A DNA stretch of 64,000 nucleotides from Hygrophila difformis (lineage: Eukaryota > Streptophyta > Magnoliopsida > Lamiales > Acanthaceae): positions 25,902,057 to 25,966,056 of the forward strand of contig JAOANR010000002.1 in the NCBI GenBank assembly GCA_030278955.1, read 5' to 3'. Position numbers and translations under genes: made by a program. Every line of letters begins with the position of its first letter. The stretch's first letter is position 1. Under the pieces are notes generated by a model, which was given only the letters and a program-made list of their open reading frames with translations, made no database searches and was not told where the DNA came from. Of this stretch, positions 1-9,518 are shown piece by piece.

Positions 1-1074
1 CGATTAAAAATTCATTTTATAACCAATTGATCCGAAATTTTTACGGGATGTACATAACACCTTAATGAACAACTTTCATGTTTTAAGATTTTGGAAATAA
101 TGAATTTTAGACGTTCAAAAATCGACACCAAAACGCTGCTTACGCGCGGGTTCTAAAATTGGGTTAGAACAGGTTCTGTAATCGTCCATTTTTACATATT
201 AAATGAACTCCAAAATTCATGAAATTTTATATGCATAATCTAGACACAATTATCTACAACTTTTGTCTAGAAATGCAAAGTTGAATCGATCTAAAAACGG
301 GTGAAAAATATGCATGAAGTCGAGTCAATAAATCTGTCCAGATTTCAAACGTTCGGTTTTATTATAGAAATTTTACGGCACATTTTGGGATATCAAATCT
401 TTATGTCAATTGCTGAAATTTGGACACAAGGTAGATTAGAGTCTTATGAAAAAAATCTATGTTGAAAAGTTTTTGGTTTGAATTCCCGAAGGTCGGGTTT
501 TAGGCGACTTTCTAAAATTTGTTGGAAATAGGGTTTTTGAAAACCGATTTTAGCTACGTGTCTAGATCTTAAGTTTTAAACGACAATAAACCACAAAAAT
601 TGAGGAGTAAGGTCTTAACTTACTTAGTTAGAGAATAGGGTCGAAGTGAGGGCTTTCCGGTCGTCCTAAGGTTGCGACGAACGGACAACTTCTCCGATCG
701 CTTTTTGTTCGTCCCCCAACGTGAAATCGTAGCAAAGAAAAGGGTGTTAGATTTTGAGATTTTAAGATTTATGGACAAACTAAACACTATACCATAACTT
801 ACAAAGGGTCTAGAAGGCAGAGGCTTCGTCCCTTTTGCCTCGTCGTCGCGGAATACTCGCCGGAAAGTGGAGTCGAAGAGATTTTGGCTTGGGGAGGAAG
901 AATGAAGGGAAAGTCCTGTGGAATCTGTGAGAAGGTGGATTGGACGCCCCCAATACCCTCTTTTAGCTTTTCCTAAGGCTGGGATCCGACTGCCATTGAT
1001 AGGGATCGGATATTTGGCAAGAAAATCGCCATGGAAGGAAAGTTTTACACCTCCTGCACCTCTGGCGCGGTGGT
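1..1074 (-). mobile_element. LTR B1, left fragment (Ty3/gypsy LTR, split by element A)
   Basis: Aligns by eye with solo LTR B2 from about 25268 onward, so roughly the first 1.1 kb of this LTR lies before the window. The match stops at 1074, where element A begins, and resumes at 9080. The text around the break (cctctggcgcg...gtggtgacgcgcac) is continuous in B2 near 26331-26350. Orientation (sense on the - strand) is by analogy with B2. No coding capacity is seen; the short ORFs here are chance frames. Only the right end is in view, so solo LTR or element end cannot be decided. Confidence 0.85.
1070..1074. repeat. Target-site duplication GTGGT, left side of element A
   Basis: The five bases before TGTAACACCCC are GTGGT and the five bases after the last LTR base are also GTGGT (9075-9079). 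A 5 bp duplication is standard for Ty3/gypsy integration and fixes the element borders. Confidence 0.93.
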
Positions 1075-1429
1075 TGTAACACCCCGGATTTGATAACCCA
1101 GGCCGGGATGCCACCGCCACACCTCCCAAGCAAGACACGAGTACATTCGAGCTCGCTTGAGAGATGCAAGGCTAAAGGTATTTCAAAATAAATTAAAAGC
1201 AAGCCCAAAAGATTTATTTTAAAGTTACATAGTATAATCCACACAAAATAAAATAAGTCGCAGCGGAATATTTAAATAAGGGCCGACATGGCCAAAACGC
1301 AGCGGGTAATTTAAGTCTAACAAGATATAACATTCAGAACTATTAATTTAATTCCCGAGCCCCCAATATGCGTGCATGCTCATGCCATTTCTGCACACTC
1401 TGTAAAAAAAAATGAAACAACGGTTTTAT

Positions 1430-1446
1430 CAGTATATAAAATACTG
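1430..1446 (-). other. Conserved small hairpin in the A-family LTR
   Basis: CAGTAT-ATAAA-ATACTG, a perfect 6 bp stem, directly followed by AGTAAGTTAA. The same position in LTRs of families B, C, D and F holds a different sequence that still pairs. The second A LTR has it at 6416-6432. Function unknown; in sense the loop side reads TTTATA, so a promoter role is possible. Confidence 0.6.
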
Positions 1447-1738
1447 AGTAAGTTAATTCTTAACATAACAATAATGGGTTTTAAAATATACTTAATAAAA
1501 ATTCTCCTTTTTACTCATGCACATTTTATAATACAAAAAAAATGTATTTTGTCAACATTAATAATAAGAATTTAACTGCATGATTCTAAACGTAAAGAGA
1601 CGTACACAAATACCAAGTATATAAATTTTTAGAAATTTAACAAAAGGAATTTACTATAAGTCAAAGGGTTTCATAATTCATGGGATAGATTATATGTTCT
1701 CGCATAGCTAATATTTCATTCTTCTACTTTTGTTTCCA

Positions 1739-2156
1739 CTTGGGCACTTATGTCCACAAGTCTTACAAATCACCATTCGCTAGGGCTCTTATGTCCACAA
1801 GCCTCATGGTCGATATTTCACTAGGGCTCTTATGTCCTCTAGTCGAACGCTTGGGCTCTTATGTCCACAAGCCTCAAATCAATATTCCACTAGGGCTCTT
1901 ATGTCCGCTAGTCGTACGCTTGGGCTCTTATGTCCACATGCCTCAAATCAATATTCCACTAAGGCTCTTATGTCCGCTAGTCGTACGCTTGGGCTCTTAT
2001 GTCCACAAGCCTCATAATTAATGTTTCACTAGGGCTCTTATGTCCGCTAGTCGTACGCTTGGGCTCTTATGTCCACAAGCCTCATAATTAATGTTTCACT
2101 AGGGCTCTTATGTCCGCTAGTCGTACGCTTGGGCTCTTATGTCCACAAGCCTCATA
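1739..2156. repeat. Tandem repeat in A 3' LTR (about 70-75 bp unit)
   Basis: Repeated units alternate 'gggctcttatgtccacaag' with 'cttatgtccgctagtcgtac'. About six to seven copies are present; the last ones are nearly perfect. Open frames over this array encode repetitive LGLLCPL/GSYVHKP-type peptides and are repeat artefacts. Confidence 0.9.
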
Positions 2157-4136
2157 ATCAAGATTTCATAGTTTCCAATTCGATCATAAATCATAAAGTT
2201 TTCAAAATAGTTGAAAGTGTCGCAAGGAGGGTTTCCATAATTCTCAAAGTTTACTGCGTACACACGTCGCAAATTACACCTTTTTACTCTAAAAATTCAT
2301 TCCTCAGGCGAACGACTTGAAATTTTTACAGTGCACCAATGACACCCTAACGAACAACTTTTGTCTTTTAGGTTTCTCGAAATCGAGTAAGGAAACAAGT
2401 CAAAGTTTACGATCTTCTTAAAAAGTATAATCTGCCACTTTCCGGTAACAGCGCACTGTTTTTAAAACATGTGTCCGTCCTAGTAAACGGACTCCGAAAA
2501 TTATGAAATTTTACAGGCATGTAAATGACACAAAAATGAACAAGTTCTATTAGAGGTATTTTGTCCGGAAACACTCCGGATCAGATCAGATCCGCGCATC
2601 AATTTCGGATAAAAATCTGTCTAGTTTTCTTTTCAAAAACACAGGCTGTTCGGATCAATTTTGAAGATTCAAATGTTAACGAAAGTTCACGAAATTTTAC
2701 GGGCATAATCTTGAGACAAATATCTACAACTTTTATGTTCACATCAAAGATTGGTTTTGATCGAAGGTGAGAGAAAAATCCACATGAAGTCCGCATATGA
2801 AAGCTGTCAGGATTTTCGAAAGTATTTAAAAACGCAGAATCTTCTCGGTGAAATTTCGAGTATCAAAACTTAATGAAAACGCGTGAAATTTTACGGACAC
2901 AATATTTAGACAGTTAGCTACAACTTTCATTTTTACACAAAAGTTTAGTTTTGATGGGATCCATTAGAAAAACGTCAAGGGAGTCGAACACGCAAAACTG
3001 TCACAGGTTGGGTTTTAAACAAAAACGCAGAATATACCAGATTCGATTTGACGGACCAAAAATCGACGAAAATTTCTGAAAATTTAACACAGTATACTAT
3101 AAGTCCTTAGGAACAATTTTGTAGTTTTAAGTTTCTCCGCTTGAAAGCTCGAAAAGGGTCTAAAAATTGGATTTCAGAAACTGCGCATAGGGAGGGTGTT
3201 TGGGACAGATTTTCGTGTGTTGATTAAAACTTGCATTCCATTCGATTTTAGGGCACCAAAACGGTTATGAGAAGAATCAACTTACTGTGGACGAGTTCTA
3301 GGATGATTTGGACGGTTGGCTCCGCCTGGATTGCTACGGATAGATCAATTCACCACGTTCTCGTCCTCTTTTGGCCATGAAACGAAACGCAGGAATAAAA
3401 CTCATAGTTAGATCGTAAGATTGACTTAAACATTCGAAGGCTAAATCTAAATTACTTCTTACCAACAGTCTATACTCAGCACCTTGCTCAACTCGTCTCC
3501 CTTGCTCGGATTTTCCTCGTCGGGCAGTCTACAAGTTCAAATCTTTAGGGTTTTCGGGTTGATAAAGGTGGGAAGAAAGTGTGAAATGGTAAGGGAGGAT
3601 TCTTGGGGCTGTAATGGGGGATTTAGAGGATTGACATGGTGTAAATATGGCAAGGACATCATCTCCATGATCAGGAAATCGGTTTCCCTTGTTTATGCCC
3701 GAAAATTCACGGATTTAATGGCTTGACAGCAGCTTCCTCGCAGGCTGCTCCTCCGGCGCGCCCACGGCGCGCTTGCGCGCGGGCAGCGCGTGGCCTGGCC
3801 TGGCCTTGCGCCGGGCTGGGCCGTTTCATCTCCGTCGGCCCTTTTCTGCTCTCTGTTTGGGTTTCTTTCCTCCTACGTTCTCGGTTCGATTTTTCGGGTC
3901 ATTCTCGGATTAAAATTCATGTCTTAAATTTATTTCGACTTGAAATTGATTTCGTTTTTGAAATCTTAAGTCCGTCGGTTTTGGATTTGTCGGCTTCTAG
4001 TTTGTCGTCTTTTGACTTCCGTGTAATAATTTATTCATTTAAATTGTTTCCGACCTCGTGGGTTCTTGGAATTAAAATTCTTTTCTTTCTTGAATTTAAT
4101 TCCATTTCTTTTTATAAAAAAATCTCGGGTATTACA

Positions 4137-4525
4137 GTCTACCCCCTTAAGAATCAACTTCGTCCTCGAAGTTGTGTTTCGGCTCTTCTTGCGCTAAGAG
4201 TTAGGGTCCTTTTGTTTATTTTATTATTTTGTGATATTGTGTTATTGAATTATTGTTTGATTGTTGATTGTTTGTTGTTTGATTATTGTTTGACTAAACC
4301 CAGAATTGAAATTTCCAAGTTGCCTACGTACCCTGTGAAGGGATCAAGTCATTACGTAGTTCAAAACAATTCGAATTTGTTTATTTTATTGATTTGGAAT
4401 ACATAATATTCGGGTGGTTACATCCTCCCCCCTTTAAGATTACAGTTATGTCCCCATAACTGCCTATGCATTATTCTCAAGGATGTTCGAGTTTTGACCT
4501 TGTTCCCTTTTTCAGCTTCTCCCTG
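4137..4525 (-). other. 3' non-coding region of A with two polypurine tracts and a hairpin
   Basis: In the sense strand, PPT1 (AAAGGGGGGAGGA, complement of 4423-4435) is followed by TGTAACCACCC, which looks like an LTR start. About 286 bp later comes a perfect 8 bp hairpin (4155-4174, CAACTTCG-TCCT-CGAAGTTG), then PPT2 (AAGGGGGTAGAC, complement of 4137-4148), which abuts the real 3' LTR. The stretch 4316-4380 is homologous to sequence inside the end of B-family LTRs. Confidence 0.8.
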
Positions 4526-5569
4526 CTAGAGGTTCACCAGATCCATTCTCCTTTCGATCGCCTCCTCCGGCGTTCGACATCCCCTAGCCATGTGACCAAA
4601 CTTGCCACACTTATAGCAGGCTCCAGGCTTCGGGCACCGGCGCACCAAATGCGGTCGATTGCACCGCGGGCATTTTGGTATGAGTGCACCACAGTTATCA
4701 TTCCCTCTAGACCCATCGAATCTAGCTTGGTCATTGCCCCTCCTAAAGTTATTATTCTTGTTCTTATTACGATTCTTCTTCTCAAATCCTTGCGAGTTTT
4801 TGCTCGATTCGTCATTGTCCTTTCGGTTTAATTGTTGGACACGAGCGACTGTTACTGCCCGGTCATATACCGCCTGCAAAGTCGTGCATTGTCCTCCCAC
4901 CAATATCTCTCGAATATAAAGATTCAAACCCATCTCGAACTTCTGCGCCTTGTCGAAGTCAGTTGGCACCATTGCAGGAGCAAATCTAATCAGCTCCTTA
5001 AACTTGGCATAGTACTCTTGTACCGTTTGCCCACCTTGTTTTAAATGGACGAATTCTTCATACTTTGCGGCCTTAATGCTCATTGGGTAAAACCTTTCCC
5101 TCAAGACTTCCTTAAATTCTTCCCATAGGAAGGCTTTAGTTAAATTTCCTTGGAGGTTATGCCACCACTCGTCTGCCCCTCCGCCAAGATAGTAGGTCGC
5201 CACTTGGACCTTCTCGTCCTCGGGACATTTGACAGCGCTAAGGAGCTTATCAAATGTGCGGATCCAATCTTCCAGTTTGGCCGGATCTTCTTGGCCATCA
5301 TAGTGGGTTGGCTGGTAAGGGTTCACTAATGCTAGGTAATTGAGTCGGGCTGCCGGCGGTGGTACACCCACTGGTGTCCTTCGTACCTCAGCGTTTCCCA
5401 AAGCTATGAGGACTTCTTCCATAGTTCTTAGGTGTTCGTCCAAATTATTGGAAATAGGAGGCGCTTGCCTTCCTACGTTATGAGCAATCTCGGTATTGTT
5501 GGGTGCGTTGGGGATGTCAACGTTGGTATTGTTTGGGATTTCCTTCCTCGATTTTCCCTTAGGTGCCAT
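4526..5569 (-). CDS. gag: Gag polyprotein of element A (intact)
   Basis: Structural capsid/nucleocapsid protein of a Ty3/gypsy element, 347 codons. A basic, disordered N-terminus (starts MAPKGKSRKE) is followed by a capsid-type retrotransposon gag domain at about residues 85-220, with the familiar stretches DPAKLEDWIRTFDKLL and FYPMSIKAAKYEEF. A basic Asn/Lys-rich linker leads to a CCHC zinc knuckle near the C-terminus (CYKCGKFGHMARGC), with an extra upstream CPRC pair. The start chosen is the first ATG after the leader. The TAG stop follows DLVNL; in element F the homologous codon is CAG and reading continues, so the A stop may be new. No pol follows. The protein could package A RNA, using pol from a relative. 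Confidence 0.93.
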   Translation of the reverse strand: MAPKGKSRKEIPNNTNVDIPNAPNNTEIAHNVGRQAPPISNNLDEHLRTMEEVLIALGNAEVRRTPVGVPPPAARLNYLALVNPYQPTHYDGQEDPAKLEDWIRTFDKLLSAVKCPEDEKVQVATYYLGGGADEWWHNLQGNLTKAFLWEEFKEVLRERFYPMSIKAAKYEEFVHLKQGGQTVQEYYAKFKELIRFAPAMVPTDFDKAQKFEMGLNLYIREILVGGQCTTLQAVYDRAVTVARVQQLNRKDNDESSKNSQGFEKKNRNKNKNNNFRRGNDQARFDGSRGNDNCGALIPKCPRCNRPHLVRRCPKPGACYKCGKFGHMARGCRTPEEAIERRMDLVNL

Positions 5570-6061
5570 TTTCTGTTATCAACGCACATGAAGATGAGTT
5601 TCTAATCTAAGGCAAGTTAGCGTTCAAGAAAACCTATCCGGTTGGCAAGAGGAGATAATGTATGGGCACGCCACGCTTAGGTGATCAAGTTCTAGGACTA
5701 ATGCAAAATTAGTATTAAGCAAACGCTCCTAAGTCAAGGTCATGTCGAATTCTAAGATAAGAGTAATATTTAATACTGATAATTCACATAAAAAAAAAAT
5801 AGCGCAAATATTCGTGGATGTATGCAATGCAATGCAATGTTATCCCAACCCCGAAAAATTATTTTATGCGTTCATCTAAACTTGTCCGAATAATTTATAT
5901 ATATTTTCCCATGGGTTTTTAAAATAAGACTTGAACCATAGAAATAATACTTTGAAATTTTAAAATAATAATAATAGTAGTTAAAAATTTCTTTGGGCCC
6001 CTATATTGGGCTAAAAATAAAAATAATATTTTTAAAATATTTCCGGGCTCTGATACCACTT
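5570..6061 (-). other. Leader of element A with primer-binding site at 6045-6058
   Basis: In the sense strand the 5' LTR end is followed by AAG and TGGTATCAGAGCCC (complement of 6045-6058), the classic initiator-Met tRNA primer-binding site. The leader has the conserved motif around 5994-6009 (CCTATATTGGGC on +) and a CCATGGG near 5910. Unlike D, F and H, no ORF0 is present in this shorter leader. Confidence 0.9.
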
Positions 6062-9000
6062 TGTAACACCCCGGATTTGATAACCCAGGCTGGATGCCAC
6101 CGCCACACCTCCCAAGCAAGACACGAGTTCATTCGAACTCGCTTGAGAGATGCAAGGCTAAAGGTATTTCAAAATAAATTAAAAGCAAGCCCAAAAAGAT
6201 TTATTTTAAAGTTACATAGTATAATCCACACAAAATAAAATAAGTCGCAGCGGAATATTTAAATAAGGGCCGACATGGCCAAAACGCAGCGGGTAATTTA
6301 AGTCTAACAAGATATAACATTCAGAACTATTAATTTAATTCCCAAGCCCCCAATATGCGTGCATGCTCATGCCATTTCTGCACACTCTGTAAAAAAAATG
6401 AAACAACGGTTTTATCAGTATATAAAATACTGAGTAAGTTAATTCTTAACATAACAATAATGGGTTTTAAAATATACTTAATAAAAATTCTCCTTTTTAC
6501 TCATGCACATTTTATAATATAAAAAAAATGTATTTTGTCAACATTAATAATAAGAATTTAACTGCATGATTCTAAACGTAAAGAGACGTACACAAATACT
6601 AAGTATATAAATTTTTAGAAATTTAACAAAAGGAATTTACTATAAGTCAAAGGGTTTCATAATTCATGGGATAGATTATATGTTCTCGCATAGCTAATAT
6701 TTCATTCTTCTACTTTTGTTTCCACTTGGGCACTTATGTCCACAAGTCTTACAAATCACCATTCGCTAGGGCTCTTATGTCCACAAGCCTCATGGTCGAT
6801 ATTTCACTAGGGCTCTTATGTCCTCTAGTCGAACGCTTGGCCTCTTATGTCCATAAGCCTCAAATCAATATTCCACTAGGGCTCTTATGTCCGCTAGTCG
6901 TACGCTTGGGCTCCTCTAGTCGAACGCTTGGGCTCTTATGTCCACAAGCCTCAAATCAATATTCCACTAGGGCTCTTATGTCCGCTAGTCGTACGCTTGG
7001 GCTCTTATGTCCACAAGCCTCATAATTAATGTTTCACTAGGGCTCTTATGTCCGCTAGTCGTACGCTTGGGCACTTATGTCCACAAGCCTCATAATCAAG
7101 ATTTCATAGTTTTCAATTCGATCATAAATCATAAAGTTTTCAAAATAGTTGAAAGTGTCGCAAGGAGGGTTTCCATAATTCTCAAAGTTTAATGCGTACA
7201 CACGTCGCAAATTATGCCTTTTTACTCTAAAAATTCATTCCTCAGGCGAACGACTTGAAATTTTTACAGTGCACCAACGACACCCTAACGAACAACTTTT
7301 GTCTTTTAGGTTTCTCGAAATCGGGTAAGAAAACAAGTCAAATTTTACGATCTTCTTAAAAAGTATAATCTGCCACTTTCCGGTAACAGCGCACTGTTTT
7401 TAAAAATGTGTCCGACCTAGTAAACGGACTCCGAAAATTATGAAATTTTACAGGCATGTAAATGACACAAAAATAAACAAGTTCTATTAGAGGTATTTTG
7501 TCCGGAAACACTCCGGATCAGATCAGATCCGCGCATCAAGTTCGGATAAAAATCTGTCTAGTTTTCTTTTCAAAAACATAGGCTGTTCGGATCAATTTTG
7601 AAGATTCAAACGTTAACGAAAGTTCAAGAAATTTTACCGGCATAATCTTGAGACAAATATCTACAACTTTTATGTTCACATCAAAGATTGGTTTTGACCG
7701 AAGGTGAGAGAAAAATCCACATGAAGTCCGCATATGAAAGCTGTCAGGATTTTCGAAAGTATTTAAAAACGCAGAATCTTCTCGGTGAAATTTCGAGTAT
7801 CAAAACTTAATGAAAATGCGTGAAATTTTATGGACACAATATTTAGACAGTTAGCTACAACTTTTGTTTTTACATAAAAGTTTAGTTTTGATGGGATCCA
7901 TTAGAAAAACGTCAAGGGAGTCGAACACGCAAAACTGTCACAGGTTGGGTTTTAAACAAAAACGCAGAATATACCAGATTCGATTTGAAGGACCAAAAAT
8001 CGACGAAAATTTCTGAAAATTTAACACAGTATACTTTAAGTCCTTAGAAACAATTTTGTAATTTTAAGTTTCTCCGTTTGAAAGCTCGAAAAGGGTCTAA
8101 AAATTGGATTTCAGAAACTGCGCATAGGGAGGGTGTTTGGGACAGATTTTCGTGTGTTGATTAAAACTTGCATTCCATTCGATTTTAGGGCACCAAAACG
8201 GTTATGAGAAGAATCAACTTACTGTGGACGAGTTCTGGGATGATTTGGACGGTTGGCTCCGCCTGGATTGCTACGGATAGATCAATTCACCACGTTCTCT
8301 TCCTCTTTTGGCCATGAAACGAAACGCAGGAATAAAACTCATAGTTAGATCGTAAGATTGACTTAAACATTCGAAGGGTGAATCTAAATTACTTCTTACC
8401 AACAGTCTATACTCAGCACCTTGCTCAACTCGTCTCCCTTGCTCGGATTTTCCTCGTCGGGCAGTCTACATGTTCAAATCTTTAGGGTTTTCGGGTTGAT
8501 AAAGGTGGGAAGAAAGTGTGAAATGGTAAGGGAGGATTCTTGGGGCTGTAATGGGGGATTTAGAGGATTGAGATGGTGTAAATATGGCAAGGACATCCTC
8601 TCCATGATCAGGAAATCGGTTTCCCTTGTTTATGCCCGAAAATTCGCGGATTTAATGGCTTGACAGCAACTTCCTCGCAGGCTGCTCCTCCGGCGCGCCC
8701 ACGGCGCGCTTGCGCGCGGGCAGCGCGTGGCCTGGCCTGGCCTTGCGCCGGGCTGGGCCGTTTCATCTCCGTCGGCCCTTTTCTGCTCTCTGTTTGGGTT
8801 TCTTTCCTCCTACGTTCTCGGTTCGATTTTTCGGGTCATTCTCGGATTAAAATTCATGTCTTAAATTTATTTCGACTTGAAATTGATTTCGTTTTTGAAA
8901 TCTTAAGTCCGTCGGTTTTGGATTTGTCGGCTTCTAGTTTGTCGTCTTTTGACTTCCGTGTAATAATTTATTCATTTAAATTGTTTCCGACCTCGTGGGT

Positions 9001-9074
9001 TCTTGGAATTAAAATTCTTTTCTTTCTTGAATTTAATTCCATTTCTTTTTATAAAAAAAATCTCGGGTATTACA
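6062..9074 (-). repeat. 5' LTR of element A
   Basis: Second copy of the 3 kb LTR. It starts TGTAACACCCCGG directly beside the PBS and ends CGGGTATTACA at 9074, next to the GTGGT duplication. Same internal landmarks as the 3' LTR: hairpin 6416-6432, GTAAGTT at 8216-8222, CpG-rich block about 8677-8767. It differs mainly by fewer tandem units. Confidence 0.95.
6725..7095. repeat. Tandem repeat in A 5' LTR, with fewer units
   Basis: Same array as 1739-2156 but shorter, with one unit fused (…cttgggctcctctagtcgaacg…) as expected from slippage or unequal exchange after insertion. Confidence 0.88.
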
Positions 9075-9079
9075 GTGGT
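9075..9079. repeat. Target-site duplication GTGGT, right side of element A
   Basis: Identical to 1070-1074 and directly follows the terminal TTACA of the LTR. Confidence 0.93.
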
Positions 9080-9518
9080 GACGCGCACGTACAGGGATGT
9101 CTGCGCGGAGCACGCGCGACCAGGCCTAGGACGCGTCTCCTTCTTCATCGCGGTGGCGGCGCGCGGCGAGTGCGTGGCGGCCGGACCGGCTGGTTCGGCG
9201 GTCCGCGTGGTCCGTCGGGTCTTTTCTTCTTTTCTCTATCGGTTTTCTGTCCTCTATGTGTTGGCTCAACTCCTCGGTTGTTTCCGGTTTGAAATCTTTA
9301 TCTTAAATTCGTTACGAGCTCGGGTTTAACGCTCGTAACATTTCCGTGCCATAATTAGTCTAGTTAAATCGGTTCCAATTCCTTCTAACGTTTTTGTGAT
9401 TTATTTTGTGACTGAACTTACAATTTAGATTTCCAAGCTGCCTACGTACCCTGTGAAGGGATCAAGTCATGACATAGTTCAAAACAATTTGAATTTGTTT
9501 TTTTTCTTGGGTGTTACA
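9080..9518 (-). mobile_element. LTR B1, right fragment
   Basis: Continuation of LTR B1 after element A. It matches B2 from about 26341 to its terminus, including the CpG-rich block, the GTTACGAG...CTCGTAAC inverted repeat (about 9311-9339), the 'ctgcctacgtaccctgtgaa' segment and the terminus GGGTGTTACA at 9518. Beyond 9518 the sequence switches to the + strand LTR of host element H. Confidence 0.88.

Larger units (their letters stand above)
1075..4136 (-). repeat. 3' LTR of element A
   Basis: On the + strand it runs from TGTAACACCCCGG to CGGGTATTACA; sense is the - strand. It matches 6062-9074 along its whole length with scattered single-base differences and a different number of units in the internal tandem repeat. 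It contains a CpG-rich GCGCGC block (about 3740-3830), a GTAAGTT motif in sense (3279-3285) and the small conserved hairpin at 1430-1446. It has no coding sequence. Confidence 0.95.
1075..9074 (-). mobile_element. Element A: gag-only, non-autonomous Ty3/gypsy LTR retrotransposon
   Basis: Two nearly identical LTRs (1075-4136 and 6062-9074) flank a 1.93 kb internal region with an initiator-Met PBS, one intact gag ORF, and two polypurine tracts. Protease, reverse transcriptase, RNase H and integrase are absent. Gag is followed by about 80 bp and then directly by sequence that lies after the pol stop in relatives D and F. This fits a TR-GAG type element (LTR-gag-LTR) that borrows pol from a relative. 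The intact gag, clean TSD and close LTR similarity point to fairly recent insertion. Confidence 0.93.

Noticed and set aside
1740..2320. Open frames with repeated LGLLCPL and GSYVHKP peptides (also 6726-7192, 23644-23832)
   Set aside because: They translate the LTR tandem repeats in several frames, have no domain, and change length with repeat copy number.
3723..4406. 227-codon frame on the + strand in the A LTR end
   Set aside because: It crosses the LTR border and the PPT, runs antisense to the element, and is hydrophobic or GC-driven low complexity. The copy at 8660 changes after the border.
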